A DNA stretch of 64,000 nucleotides from a bacterium (GCA_030433255.1 JAUIMI010000002.1:191177-255176), one strand, 5' to 3'; counted from the first letter of the stretch, positions 1 through 9,063 are shown. Notes: generated from the letters alone by a model not told the origin. Translations and numbers: made by a program.

Positions 1-222
1 GGGGTACCACACATGATAACAAAAGAAATGATTAAAGAAGGTGTAGTTCTCATTGATGCTGGGACGAGTGAATCAGGGAAAAAAGTTGTTGGAGATATTC
101 ACCCTGAGTGTTACCAAAAAGCATCTCTTGTTACTCCCGTACCTGGTGGTATTGGACCTATGACAATAGCAATTCTCTATCAAAATATTATTTCTACCTA
201 TCAAAATAAGCATGATAAATAA
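1..222 (+). CDS. folD: FolD C-terminal part (methylene-THF dehydrogenase/cyclohydrolase), 5' truncated by window
   Basis: The reading frame is open from the first base and ends in TAA at 222. It holds the end of the Rossmann domain (GVVLIDAGTS) and the family signature VTPVPGGIGPMT. FolD is a cytoplasmic enzyme that oxidises 5,10-methylene-THF and hydrolyses the methenyl form to 10-formyl-THF. That product is the formyl donor for the Fmt encoded later in this window. The stop overlaps the next gene by 11 bp, so the two are probably co-transcribed. The start lies outside the window. Confidence 0.93.
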   Translation, partial: GVPHMITKEMIKEGVVLIDAGTSESGKKVVGDIHPECYQKASLVTPVPGGIGPMTIAILYQNIISTYQNKHDK

Positions 223-781
223 TTTAATTGAACTTCATAATAACCTTTTTTTTAATTTACATAGTATTACAGATATTTCTCCAACTCTTAATCATTGGAT
301 ATATATCATTGCTGAAAAGGCTGATATGTATGTAATTGCTATCGCTGTGTTATTTATGTTAATACATACACATATACATTCAGAAAATAAACCTCGTTTA
401 ATTTCACGATCTGTACTAACAGAAGGAATGTATCTTATCGTTGGGATTCTTATTGCGTGGGGGATTTCTTACCTTATGAAGATTGGATTCGCAATTCCAA
501 GACCATTTTTGCAATTTCCTGACATCACACCATTATTTTTATATGGTGGGCATAATTCATTCCCATCTGGTCATGCAACATTATTTGCTGGTTTAGCTAC
601 CGCAATTACTTTGATACACAGAAACATAGGAATTTTTTTTATTGTTGCTGCCTTGAGTATCAGTATCACTCGCGTTATTGCCGGGATACATTTTCCGATT
701 GATATTCTCGTTGGGTGGATACTTGGTGCATCTGTTTCAATAATTGTATATAAGTATTTTATTATAAAAAATAAACACTAA
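212..781 (+). CDS. PAP2-superfamily membrane phosphatase
   Basis: This 189-residue protein has about five hydrophobic segments and the three PAP2 phosphatase motifs in order: K-x6-RP (KIGFAIPRP), PSGH (SFPSGHATLF) with its catalytic His, and R-x5-H-x3-D (TRVIAGIHFPID). The family removes phosphate from membrane lipid phosphates. In bacteria the usual substrate is undecaprenyl pyrophosphate in cell-wall lipid recycling, but the substrate here is inferred and phosphatidylglycerophosphate cannot be excluded. It overlaps folD by 11 bp, which suggests translational coupling, and an intrinsic terminator follows directly. Confidence 0.88.
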   Translation: MINNLIELHNNLFFNLHSITDISPTLNHWIYIIAEKADMYVIAIAVLFMLIHTHIHSENKPRLISRSVLTEGMYLIVGILIAWGISYLMKIGFAIPRPFLQFPDITPLFLYGGHNSFPSGHATLFAGLATAITLIHRNIGIFFIVAALSISITRVIAGIHFPIDILVGWILGASVSIIVYKYFIIKNKH

Positions 782-796
782 TGGTGTTTATTTTTT
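767..796 (+). terminator. Intrinsic terminator after the PAP2 gene
   Basis: A ten-base stem (AAATAAACAC paired with GTGTTTATTT) with a short loop, partly inside the stop region of the PAP2 gene. It runs into a T-rich tail and separates this pair from secD. Confidence 0.75.
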
Positions 797-834
797 ATTG
801 AAAAAAAGTATAAAAGGTATAAAGTGGTACGTAT

Positions 835-2247
835 ATGTGGAAAACAAGAATTATTACCCTTGTACTTATAGGGCTTGGTATTTTTCTTGGTAATTATGTA
901 TACCAATCAGAAATATCACAAACAAATCCATTTAAACTTGGGTTAGATTTATCAGGAGGAAGTTACCTTGTATACAAGGCGGATGTATCAGAAATTCCAG
1001 AAAACGAAATCAGTGATTCTATGGATGCTCTACGTGATGTTATTGAACGACGTATCAATGCATTTGGTGTTGCTGAACCAAGCGTTACTACAGAGTCTCA
1101 TACACTTGGTATCGATGGAAGCGAAGAGAGATTAGTTATTGAACTACCTAATGTTACTGACTTGACTGAAGCCAAAGAAATGATTGGTCAGACACCGTTA
1201 CTAGAGTTCAAGGTTGAGGCAAGCGAAGAAGAACAAGATCGAATTTCTCGTGAGTTAGAAGCATTAACCCAAGATTTAGAACCCAATGAAGATGGTTCTA
1301 TCTCTATAGATGGAAATGCATTGCTTGATTTACAAAATGCTCGGTATGTTAATACTGCCTTAACAGGGAAATATCTTGAAAAGGCACAATTACAATTTTC
1401 ACAAGCAGGTATTCAAAATGGCGGTGGGTTACAGTCACAACCTATTGTTTCTCTTTCTTTTAATAAAGAAGGTGCTGAAATTTTTGAAGAACTTACACGT
1501 GAAAATATTGGAAAAACAATTGCTATTTACCTTGATGGTACCGCAATTTCAACACCGGTTGTAAATGTTGCTATCTCAGGAGGGCAGGCAATCATAGAAG
1601 GTAATTTTACCTTAGAAGAAGCAAAAACAATGGTAGGAAGGTTAAATTCAGGAGCACTACCAATTCCAATTGAACTTATTTCAACAAACACTATTGGGCC
1701 AACACTAGGTCATGATGCAATTGATGCGGGTGTTACCGCAGGAGTTATCGGGTTTATTTTTGTTGGTATTGTATTAATACTTTGGTATCGATTACCTGGC
1801 CTTATTGCTGTTGTTGCTTTAGGTTTTTATACCGTTATCATGCTGTGGATGTTTAAATTTATTCCAGTAACGCTTACTTCTGCAGGAATTACTGGATTTA
1901 TTATATCTATTGGTATAGCGGTGGATGCAAATATTTTAATTTTTGAACGAATGAAAGAAGAGATTAATAATGGTAAGACTCTCTACGATGCAGTCACTCT
2001 AGGGTTTAAACGAGCATGGGCATCAATTCGTGATGCTAATATTTCTTCAATTATTTCAGCGGTATTCTTGTTTTGGTTTGGGACTGCTTTAATTAAAGGA
2101 TTTGCTCTTACTTTTGGATTAGGAATTCTTGTTTCAATGTTCACCGCAGTGACATTTACGCGTTTGCTACTTCTTTCTCTTGTAAAAAAAGATAAAAAAT
2201 CAAACGCCATTACTCGATTCTTATACCAAAATGGATTACAAAAATAG
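835..2247 (+). CDS. secD: Protein translocase subunit SecD
   Basis: SecD is a 470-residue membrane protein that with SecF uses the proton motive force to help exported proteins leave the SecYEG channel. An N-terminal membrane segment is followed by the LGLDLSGGSYLVY motif near residue 40, a large extracytoplasmic region with the P1-type fold, and five hydrophobic segments from about residue 295. It overlaps secF by 17 bp. The -10-like TATAAA lies about 11 bp upstream of the start and there is no Shine-Dalgarno sequence. The length is shorter than the E. coli protein but usual for small genomes. Confidence 0.95.
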   Translation: MWKTRIITLVLIGLGIFLGNYVYQSEISQTNPFKLGLDLSGGSYLVYKADVSEIPENEISDSMDALRDVIERRINAFGVAEPSVTTESHTLGIDGSEERLVIELPNVTDLTEAKEMIGQTPLLEFKVEASEEEQDRISRELEALTQDLEPNEDGSISIDGNALLDLQNARYVNTALTGKYLEKAQLQFSQAGIQNGGGLQSQPIVSLSFNKEGAEIFEELTRENIGKTIAIYLDGTAISTPVVNVAISGGQAIIEGNFTLEEAKTMVGRLNSGALPIPIELISTNTIGPTLGHDAIDAGVTAGVIGFIFVGIVLILWYRLPGLIAVVALGFYTVIMLWMFKFIPVTLTSAGITGFIISIGIAVDANILIFERMKEEINNGKTLYDAVTLGFKRAWASIRDANISSIISAVFLFWFGTALIKGFALTFGLGILVSMFTAVTFTRLLLLSLVKKDKKSNAITRFLYQNGLQK

Positions 2248-3136
2248 GCATATGTTTATTACACACTATCGAAAATTATTTATTGGCTTATCTGCATTAC
2301 TTGTTATTGCAGGTATTGCTATTGTTTCTGTAAAAGGGTTAGACTACGGAATTGAATTCACAGGAGGTTCTCTACTTGAAGTCTCGTATGATGAACGACC
2401 AACATTGGATGAGGTACATACCTCTTTAGATACCATTGGTTTTAGTGATGTTGTTGTGCAACCTTTTGGTGAACAATCATATATTCTCAAAACCCAACCA
2501 ATTACAGACACAGAGCAACAGCAGATTATTTCTGCAATGAATGTTGATGATCGGGAAATGAGTATCGAACGATTTAACTCAATTGGACCATCAGTTGGTA
2601 GAGAGTTACGTACAAAATCATTATATGCACTGATTGCTGTTTCTCTAGGAATTGTCTTGTTTGTTGCATATGCATTTCGTCATGTTTCAAAACCAGTTTC
2701 ATCGTGGAAATACGGGCTTGTGGCGGTTATTGCACTTTTACACGATATTATTATTCCAATTGGAATTTTAACTCTACTAGGAACAGAAATTGATACCTTG
2801 TATGTGGTTGGGTTGCTATCTATTCTAGGACTATCAGTTAACGATACTATTGTGGTATTTGATCGCATTCGAGAGAGTCTTGCTGGTAATCAAGAAAAAA
2901 ACATAAAAGAAGATTTTGTTACTACTGTGGGAAATTCTATTAATCAAACAATCACACGATCAATTTTTACTTCATTAACACTAGTTGTCGTGTTGCTAGC
3001 CCTCTATTTGAAGGGTCCAGCAGCAACTCAAACACTATCGTTGGTGTTGTTGTTGGGAACATTAGTTGGAACGTATTCATCAATTTTCTTGGCATCACCT
3101 TTGTTAACACTACTAGTTGGAAAAAAGAAAAAATAA
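2231..3136 (+). CDS. secF: Protein translocase subunit SecF
   Basis: SecF is a 301-residue partner of SecD. It has an N-terminal membrane segment, the DYGIEFTGGSLLEV signature near residue 38, a small external domain and five C-terminal membrane segments. The start overlaps the end of secD by 17 bp, and a later in-frame ATG at 2252 would give almost no overlap. The pair ends at a strong terminator. Confidence 0.95.
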   Translation: MDYKNRHMFITHYRKLFIGLSALLVIAGIAIVSVKGLDYGIEFTGGSLLEVSYDERPTLDEVHTSLDTIGFSDVVVQPFGEQSYILKTQPITDTEQQQIISAMNVDDREMSIERFNSIGPSVGRELRTKSLYALIAVSLGIVLFVAYAFRHVSKPVSSWKYGLVAVIALLHDIIIPIGILTLLGTEIDTLYVVGLLSILGLSVNDTIVVFDRIRESLAGNQEKNIKEDFVTTVGNSINQTITRSIFTSLTLVVVLLALYLKGPAATQTLSLVLLLGTLVGTYSSIFLASPLLTLLVGKKKK

Positions 3137-3137
3137 T

Positions 3138-3160
3138 AAAAAACACCGAGGGTGTTTTTT
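3138..3160 (+). terminator. Intrinsic terminator of secDF
   Basis: AAAAACACC and GGTGTTTTTT form a stem with a GAG loop, followed by T residues. It lies two bases after the secF stop. Confidence 0.85.
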
Positions 3161-3174
3161 TCTATGATAAATTA

Positions 3175-3203
3175 TTGACTTTATTTTTTGTAATTGCTTT
3201 AAT
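3175..3203 (+). promoter_or_regulatory. Promoter with -35 TTGACT and -10 TTTAAT
   Basis: TTGACT at 3175-3180 and TTTAAT at 3198-3203 are 17 bp apart. A 25-nt leader with almost no G follows before ATG 3229. The upstream TTG of the reading frame is therefore part of the -35 box and not a start codon. Confidence 0.6.
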
Positions 3204-3228
3204 TAAACAAAGAATAAAATTACATACA

Positions 3229-3789
3229 ATGAAAAAATATCTCTACTTAGTACTATTTCTTTCTACTTTTTTTAGCTATAGTCAAAATACTTCTCAAAAA
3301 GATACTCTGTTTAATGGAAAAATTTCTTTTAAAGATTGGGAAGATGCAAAATTTCTTTTATCTATTCATACTCTGGATGATAAAATCACAGCTCTTCAAA
3401 TTGAAGGTTTTGCAGGGAAGGATACTATTAATAAAATTTTTAAGGTAAAAGAATTTAGTAAAAAAAATGATACTCGCATATCACTCAGTGAAGACACTGA
3501 CGAATTAATAAAAGTGAAAATTAAAAAAGGATTTTCAAGTTCAGGAGGTTCTATTGTTCTTGATATTAAAATGAGAAATAGAAACCCAAAAGAAACAATA
3601 ATTGTGTCCCAAAAAAGTATAGGTAATTATGTTGCCTACTTAGATTCTGTTAGTAATGAAAATGAAATAAAAAATATTTTTATTCGATTAAAAGCAGGTT
3701 GGTGGTTGTTCTGGATTAGAACAGAATACTACATTATTACGTTCAATAGTGAGAGTAAAATATCAAAAAAAGTTATTGATAAAAAATAA
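3229..3789 (+). CDS. Secreted protein of unknown function, Bacteroidetes-like signal peptide
   Basis: I chose the ATG at 3229 because it begins a clean signal peptide (MKKYLYLVLFLSTFFSYSQN) and follows a well-formed promoter. The mature part of about 167 residues is Lys-rich and shows no domain I recognise. It has alternating beta-type stretches and a C-terminal WWLFWIRTEYYIITF segment. The signal end FSYSQN resembles Flavobacteria or Bacteroidetes export signals, as does that of the gene at 24441. That suggests transfer or mimicry, but this is inference. It stands alone between two terminators. Confidence 0.72.
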   Translation: MKKYLYLVLFLSTFFSYSQNTSQKDTLFNGKISFKDWEDAKFLLSIHTLDDKITALQIEGFAGKDTINKIFKVKEFSKKNDTRISLSEDTDELIKVKIKKGFSSSGGSIVLDIKMRNRNPKETIIVSQKSIGNYVAYLDSVSNENEIKNIFIRLKAGWWLFWIRTEYYIITFNSESKISKKVIDKK

Positions 3790-3812
3790 AGCGTTCTTTA
3801 CGAACGCTTTTT
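3788..3812 (+). terminator. Intrinsic terminator
   Basis: AAAGCGTTC and GAACGCTTT form a stem around TTTAC, followed by T residues, directly at the stop of the secreted-protein gene. Confidence 0.85.
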
Positions 3813-3876
3813 GCTTGCCTTTATAAAGTTCACAAGTATATAATAGAGTTATTATTATCTATAAACAATAAATTCT

Positions 3877-4455
3877 ATGTATATTATTCTTGGTATTATT
3901 GCTCTTTTGGTTATTTTTCTGATTGGGCTTTACAACAATCTTATAAAACTTCGAGTTCGAACAGATGAAGCGTGGGCTGATATTGATGTTCAACTAAAAC
4001 GTCGATATGATCTTATTCCAAATCTTGTTGAAACCGTAAAAGGATACGCAGGTCACGAAAAAGAAACATTATCTGCTGTTATCGAAGCACGTGCAGCGGC
4101 AACAAAAATGAATATTGACGTTGCTAATGTAACCCCTGATCAAATGGCTCAATTTTCACAAATGCAATCAGGATTATCGGGAGCTCTTGCTAAATTAATG
4201 GCAGTTGCTGAATCATATCCGGATTTAAAAGCGAATGAAAATTTCTTGGAACTACAACGTGAAATTACTGATACAGAAAATAAGATTCAAGCAGCTCGAA
4301 GATTTTACAATGGAAATGTTCGTGATATGAATATTGCAGTACAATCATTTCCTGCAAATATGTTTGTTCATATGTTTGGATTTAATACGCGTGAATTCTT
4401 TGAGCTTGATGAAAACTCAGAAGAACGTGAGCCAGTAAAAGTAGATTTTTCATAA
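3877..4455 (+). CDS. lemA: LemA family protein
   Basis: This 192-residue protein has one N-terminal membrane segment (residues 1-22) followed by the helical LemA domain, recognised by DEAWADIDVQLKRRYDLIPN and VETVKGYAGHEKETL. The biochemical role of the family is unknown. It is often encoded next to the HtpX protease, as here, which suggests membrane stress or protein quality control. A TATAAT box at about 3840 leaves a leader of roughly 30 nt. The gene is closed by its own terminator, so it is not simply co-transcribed with htpX. Confidence 0.93.
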   Translation: MYIILGIIALLVIFLIGLYNNLIKLRVRTDEAWADIDVQLKRRYDLIPNLVETVKGYAGHEKETLSAVIEARAAATKMNIDVANVTPDQMAQFSQMQSGLSGALAKLMAVAESYPDLKANENFLELQREITDTENKIQAARRFYNGNVRDMNIAVQSFPANMFVHMFGFNTREFFELDENSEEREPVKVDFS

Positions 4456-4457
4456 TT

Positions 4458-4482
4458 AAAAAGGCACATAGCCTTTTTTTTT
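4458..4482 (+). terminator. Intrinsic terminator after lemA
   Basis: AAAAAGGC and GCCTTTTT pair around ACATA and are followed by a run of T. Confidence 0.85.
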
Positions 4483-4510
4483 GTAAATATTTTGTTCTTA
4501 TAGGAAATGA

Positions 4511-4522
4511 TATACTACAGCC
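4511..4522 (+). promoter_or_regulatory. Extended -10 box of leaderless htpX
   Basis: TGATATACT with the hexamer at 4511-4516 ends 6 nt before the htpX ATG. Transcription should therefore begin at or next to the start codon. Confidence 0.6.
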
Positions 4523-5428
4523 ATGAAATCAAACACATTTTACACACACCAACATATTAACAAAAGAAAGACATGGATGCTCATGACACTCTTTTTTGGA
4601 ATCGTTGTTGGTCTTGGGTATGTTCTGAGCTACTTTTTAAACAGCCCGAGTATTCTTTACATTGCTATTATTGGATCTATTGGAATGAATATTTGGGCCT
4701 ATTGGTTTTCTGATAAAACAGTATTAAAAATGACAGGTGCTAAAGAGGTTTCATATACCGATGCACCAGAACTTCATCGTATTGTTGAGAACCTTGCTAT
4801 TACCGCAGGGTTACCAAAGCCTAAGGTGTTTATTATGAATGACCCAGCTCCTAATGCTTTTGCTACTGGGAGGAATAAACATCATGCTGTCGTAGCGGTA
4901 ACTACTGGATTATTAGAGATTCTAGATAAAAACGAACTTGAGGGGGTTATAGCTCATGAACTCGGTCATATTGGAAATAACGACATGCTTATCTCAACTG
5001 TTGCAGTGATTTTAGTAGGTATGGTTACCATGGCTTCTGATATGTTACTGCGAGGTACAATGTTTGGTGGGCGAGGTGATGGAGATAGAGGAAGTAATGC
5101 TATTGTCTTAATTATTGGTTTAGCATTAGCCCTGTTGATGCCGCTCATTGGTTCACTTATTCGTTTTGCAATCTCACGAAAGAGAGAACTTCTTGCTGAT
5201 GCTACCGGTGCCATGCTTACCAGGTATCCTGAAGGGCTTGCTTCTGCACTAGAGAAGATTCATAACTATGGAAACAAAATGAGAACTGCTAATCATGCAA
5301 CCGCTCACTTATTTATTGCTAATCCTTTTGGGGTAAAGCGTGTTACAACCTATGTTAATCGTTTATTCATGACTCACCCTCCTGCAGAAATGCGCGTAAA
5401 ACTATTACGTGAAATGGATGATAAGTAA
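4523..5428 (+). CDS. htpX: Membrane zinc protease HtpX
   Basis: HtpX is a 301-residue M48-family membrane metalloprotease that degrades damaged membrane proteins. It has two N-terminal membrane segments, the zinc motif HELGH at about residues 145-149, two further membrane segments, and the downstream glutamate in RKRELLADATGAM (near residue 222) that completes zinc binding. Length and motif order match the family. Its promoter predicts a leaderless mRNA. It sits next to lemA, which is the common arrangement. Confidence 0.95.
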   Translation: MKSNTFYTHQHINKRKTWMLMTLFFGIVVGLGYVLSYFLNSPSILYIAIIGSIGMNIWAYWFSDKTVLKMTGAKEVSYTDAPELHRIVENLAITAGLPKPKVFIMNDPAPNAFATGRNKHHAVVAVTTGLLEILDKNELEGVIAHELGHIGNNDMLISTVAVILVGMVTMASDMLLRGTMFGGRGDGDRGSNAIVLIIGLALALLMPLIGSLIRFAISRKRELLADATGAMLTRYPEGLASALEKIHNYGNKMRTANHATAHLFIANPFGVKRVTTYVNRLFMTHPPAEMRVKLLREMDDK

Positions 5429-5512
5429 AAAACCTTGCAAGAAGGTTAACAACAGATATATTCTTTGCTTGATTTCTTACAATCTGGTATTGATACTAAA
5501 AAAATAAGAAAT

Positions 5513-5644
5513 ATGGATGTAGTACTCTTGAAGGATGTGATCTGGAGTATATCTGCAGTAATACTTAAACACATGAAAGAAACAAAACAAACAACTTTTA
5601 CTCGTGAGCATTTTACTATTATTTGGAATGCTATTAATTATTAA
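5513..5644 (+). CDS. Possible small protein, 43 residues
   Basis: An in-frame ATG at 5513 opens a 43-residue frame ending MKETKQTTFTREHFTIIWNAINY, in the gap between htpX and the META gene. The frame remains open upstream to about 5450 without another ATG. No family is recognised and no promoter is obvious. It may be a real small gene, the remnant of a longer one or chance. Confidence 0.3.
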   Translation: MDVVLLKDVIWSISAVILKHMKETKQTTFTREHFTIIWNAINY

Positions 5645-5650
5645 TTTACT

Positions 5651-6291
5651 ATGAAAAATATATTTACAATTATCGCAATCATCGCTCTTTTAGGAATAGG
5701 GTACATGATTATCAGTAATAATACACAATCTACAAACATCATGAACGATGAAAATATTTTATTATTTACTATTGCTCCTGAAAAAGAAGAGTGTGTGGGT
5801 GTTGGACCTATGCAATGTCTTATTGTGAATGGCGAATACTTTTATGATTCTATTGATGGTTTTGATTTTGAAGAAGGATATCACTACACCATTAAGGTAC
5901 AAAGAGATGAGAGGGTAAATCCACCAGCTGATGCAAGTATGTACACGTACACTCTTGTTGAGGTTGTTGAAAAAAACCTGCAACAGAAAATCCTACATTC
6001 CGCTATAGTCCAGAAGGAACCTCGTGGATGTATAATGGAGGAACACTTTCATTTAAAGATGGTCGGTACACGGCAGACTTTGGGTGTAATACTATCAATG
6101 GTTCATTTACCAGTGAACGTTTTGATTTAACATTTGGAGCTCCTATGAGTACACGAAAAGCGTGTCCTCCCGAAGTAGCTCAAAAGGAACAGCAGTTTTC
6201 TGAATATATTACTCAAATGACAACATTTTCAGAAACTGAATCAGGAGCGATTCTCTCTGGAAATGGGATTGAACTAATACTTGAAAAATAA
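5651..6291 (+). pseudogene. DUF4377 + META (HslJ-like) envelope protein, -1 frameshift at A7
   Basis: Two overlapping frames make one protein. The first starts at 5651 with a membrane anchor or signal (residues 1-21) followed by a DUF4377-type domain (YTIKVQRDERVNPP). The second carries the META domain (GGTLSFKDGRYTADFGCNTINGS) to 6291. The break is at 5970-5976, where the first frame reads GAA AAA AAC. A -1 step gives AAA AAA CCT and joins both domains without loss. META proteins are small envelope proteins linked to stress resistance. The break may be real decay, an under-called base, transcript slippage or programmed frameshifting, because A AAA AAC is a classic slippery heptamer. Confidence 0.8.
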
Positions 6292-6295
6292 TTTT

Positions 6296-6324
6296 AAAAA
6301 AGAGTATCAATACTCTTTTTTTTT
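6296..6324 (+). terminator. Intrinsic terminator
   Basis: AAAAAGAGTA and TACTCTTTTT pair around TCAA, followed by a T run, just after the META frame. Confidence 0.87.
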
Positions 6325-6383
6325 GTTATAATAAATTCTAGATATTGCAATATACAATATTTATTACTTAACAAATTCATTTT

Positions 6384-8867
6384 ATGAAAAAAATCTTACA
6401 AATTCTTACTATAACATTACTCATATCCTCTGCTTCGTATGCTTTTGCGTTAGATTATAAATATACCCTACGTCCAGGTATGGAAAACAGCGATGTTACA
6501 GACTTACAGTCCGAGCTGGTAAATAATGGATTCCAATTAAAAGTTGATGGTAAATATGGACCAGCAACTCAGTCAGCAGTAGCACAGCTACAACGTCAAA
6601 ATGGGCTAATAGATGATGGTATTGCCGGTAAAAATACTTTTTCCGCTTTTCGGGATAGTAATCTTGTTGATGTATCATCAGAAATATCAATATCACTTTC
6701 TAATACACCTGAAGTTGAAACTCATATTGTTTCAGATGTTTCAGAAGAGGAAGCAACTCTTAATGGTGAATTAACTGATATAAATCATTATGATGATGTA
6801 AATTTGACATTCTTATTTAGACCTATTTCAGAAGGAATGTTGGAAAGTCAGATTGACCTTCTTATGTTTCAATTAGCTCAATTACAATATCAATCTAATG
6901 TGAATGATTATTTTAATGGAGCTGAAAAATTGATAGCAATAAGTAATGTGAATGATGAACAGGATTTTTCATATGTAGTAGAAGATTTAGATGAAAATAC
7001 TCTTTATATATATTCTGCATGTGCTGAGTATCAATTAGGAAATATTACGAAGGCAATTTGTGGGGATTCTTTGAATTTCACTACAGGTAATGATTACTCG
7101 GAAACAATTGATGTATCTACAAAACCAGTTACAAATATAGGAAATACTTATGCCACTCTCAGAGGAGAAGTAGAAGAGGGATTTAGTCTTACAGTTAAAT
7201 TCGCACTATCTGATACACCTACGGTGAATTGTTCGTATTCAGAGCTTATTAATGTTTCTGGAACGTATGATGCTGGTGATAATTTTGAAACAACACTTAA
7301 TAATCTAGGTTCTGGAGTTAACTTTTATTATAGATCTTGTGGGTATAAAAATGGAGAAATTGCACAAGGAGAAATTCGTACTTTTACAACTGGAACTATT
7401 GAAAATAACCCAGAAGTAGAAACTGATAGCCCAACTCATATTAATGAAGATTCTGCGCGTTTGCATGGTAGTGTTGATATGAATGATGCACCGTATCCTG
7501 GTATTGCATTCTTTGTATGGGGACAAGATGAAGATTTGATTGAGGATGTTGATTCTGAATTTTATTCCTATGCAGATATAGATGAAGAAGATGAGGATTT
7601 ACAAAAGCAATATGTAAACAGTTCTTTTGAGGGTTCAGATGAAATATCCCTTCTTGTCACTAATCTTGATGAACAAACTGATTACTATTATCGAGCGTGT
7701 GTATCATATGCAATTAGTGATTCACAGGTTGAATTGGTGTGTGGAGATGTTGAAGAATTTGAGACCAGTGATGAAGGGCAATGTACTATTTATGATGTTT
7801 ATCCAGAGCATTCAGAATATTATACTGGAGAAGTGATCGAAGTATCTTGGGAATTTAATGATGCTGATTGTACAACCGAACAACAAAATACTGAAGTATA
7901 TATGGCACTGCGTTCAACTATAAATAGTACTGGTCAAGGGTTTGATTCTGTTGGTACTCATGTAGCTGAAGATGAAGATGGAGAATGGGAAATACCTGAT
8001 TCATATTCCGAGGGTTATTATTATGTTCATGTTTATACAACTGAAAATAATATAGAAGAAGGGTGGTCAAATTATACAGTGTATGTTCATTCTTCTAATT
8101 CAAATTTTGAGATTCCAGACGTAGAAACTGATAGCGCCACCGATATTGATGATGATTCAGCAGAACTTCGTGGAGACGTCGATATGAATGACTACGACGG
8201 AGGGCGTGTATTCTTTGTTTGGGGACAAGACGAAGATGATGTTGAAGATGTCGAAGAAGAAGATTCATACAGCGACATTGATGAAAGTGGCGATGACTTA
8301 CAAAAAGAAAGTGTAGATAATGACTTTGATGGAAATGATTCTTTTGAATTAAACATTTATAACCTTGATGATAATACTGATTACTATTTCAGGATTTGCG
8401 TTGAGTACGAAGATAATGGAAATAATGACACACTAGAATGTGGAGATGTTGAGGATTTTGAAACACATTATCATAATAACTATTTCGCTCCTGAAGTATC
8501 AACAAAAAATGTATATGAAAATCAAGGTCAACTCGGTGCAAACTTTGCACTTATTCGAGGTGAATTTGAAGAAGATGCTTATGATAATATAGGTATTCAA
8601 CCTAGTTTTACTTACAATCAGAATTATAATGTAAGTAATAATATTCTCTCAGGATATGTTTATAACTTAACTTCCCAAAATTCTTTCCAAGAAAGTGATA
8701 ATTTCAATCATACATTGTATGGATTAACACCTCTTACAAAATATTATTATCAAGCATGTGCGATTGCTCTATCTACAGGTAATAAGAGATGTGGAGATGT
8801 TAAAGCGTTTAAGACTAAAAAAGGAAAAATCTCAATTTCTTTATCAGATCAATTTTCGATACAATAA
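6384..8867 (+). CDS. Large secreted surface protein: PG-binding domain plus fibronectin-III-like repeats
   Basis: This 827-residue protein has a signal peptide (cut near residue 22), then a PG_binding_1-type domain at about 28-88 (LRPGMENSDVTDLQSELV, DGKYGPATQSAVAQLQ). Several fibronectin-III-like repeats follow. Two of them, at about 342-450 and 578-690, are close copies sharing AFFVWGQDED/VFFVWGQDED and DLQK. Between them lies an Ig-like segment with SEGYYYVHVYT. Repeats end in a Y-x3-C ... CGDV-x2-F pattern that would form disulfides. The protein is strongly acidic. It probably binds the wall through its N-terminus and projects outwards. Start ATG follows a roughly 25-nt A-rich leader. Confidence 0.88.
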   Translation: MKKILQILTITLLISSASYAFALDYKYTLRPGMENSDVTDLQSELVNNGFQLKVDGKYGPATQSAVAQLQRQNGLIDDGIAGKNTFSAFRDSNLVDVSSEISISLSNTPEVETHIVSDVSEEEATLNGELTDINHYDDVNLTFLFRPISEGMLESQIDLLMFQLAQLQYQSNVNDYFNGAEKLIAISNVNDEQDFSYVVEDLDENTLYIYSACAEYQLGNITKAICGDSLNFTTGNDYSETIDVSTKPVTNIGNTYATLRGEVEEGFSLTVKFALSDTPTVNCSYSELINVSGTYDAGDNFETTLNNLGSGVNFYYRSCGYKNGEIAQGEIRTFTTGTIENNPEVETDSPTHINEDSARLHGSVDMNDAPYPGIAFFVWGQDEDLIEDVDSEFYSYADIDEEDEDLQKQYVNSSFEGSDEISLLVTNLDEQTDYYYRACVSYAISDSQVELVCGDVEEFETSDEGQCTIYDVYPEHSEYYTGEVIEVSWEFNDADCTTEQQNTEVYMALRSTINSTGQGFDSVGTHVAEDEDGEWEIPDSYSEGYYYVHVYTTENNIEEGWSNYTVYVHSSNSNFEIPDVETDSATDIDDDSAELRGDVDMNDYDGGRVFFVWGQDEDDVEDVEEEDSYSDIDESGDDLQKESVDNDFDGNDSFELNIYNLDDNTDYYFRICVEYEDNGNNDTLECGDVEDFETHYHNNYFAPEVSTKNVYENQGQLGANFALIRGEFEEDAYDNIGIQPSFTYNQNYNVSNNILSGYVYNLTSQNSFQESDNFNHTLYGLTPLTKYYYQACAIALSTGNKRCGDVKAFKTKKGKISISLSDQFSIQ

Positions 8868-8889
8868 AAACACCTTGATGGTGTTTTTT
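8866..8889 (+). terminator. Intrinsic terminator of the surface-protein gene
   Basis: AAAAACACC and GGTGTTTTTT pair around TTGAT. It overlaps the stop codon and ends just before the tRNA-Ser gene on the other strand. Confidence 0.85.
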
Positions 8890-8892
8890 AAT

Positions 8893-8982
8893 TGGCGGAG
8901 AAGACAGGATTTGAACCTGCGGTAGGTATTAACCTACACATCCTTTCCAAGGATGCACCTTAAACCACTCAGACACTTCTCC
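8893..8982 (-). tRNA. tRNA-Ser (GGA)
   Basis: Read on the minus strand, the acceptor stem is GGAGAAG/CTTCTCC with discriminator G and an encoded CCA (8893-8895). The anticodon loop is TTGGAAA, anticodon GGA. The long variable arm GTAGGTTAATACCTAC is typical of serine tRNA, and the T arm contains GGTTCAAATCC. Confidence 0.96.
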
Positions 8983-9063
8983 AACATAATGCATTCTATT
9001 AAAAAATAGAGGATTATCAAAGACAATACATTTGTATATAAAAATATAGTATTATGATGAAAT

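Noticed and set aside
1376-1564. Frame inside secD
   Set aside because: It is another frame of the secD coding sequence without separate signals.
7409-8470. Direct repeats as a possible insertion or duplication breakpoint
   Set aside because: They are in-frame copies of a protein domain inside one intact gene.
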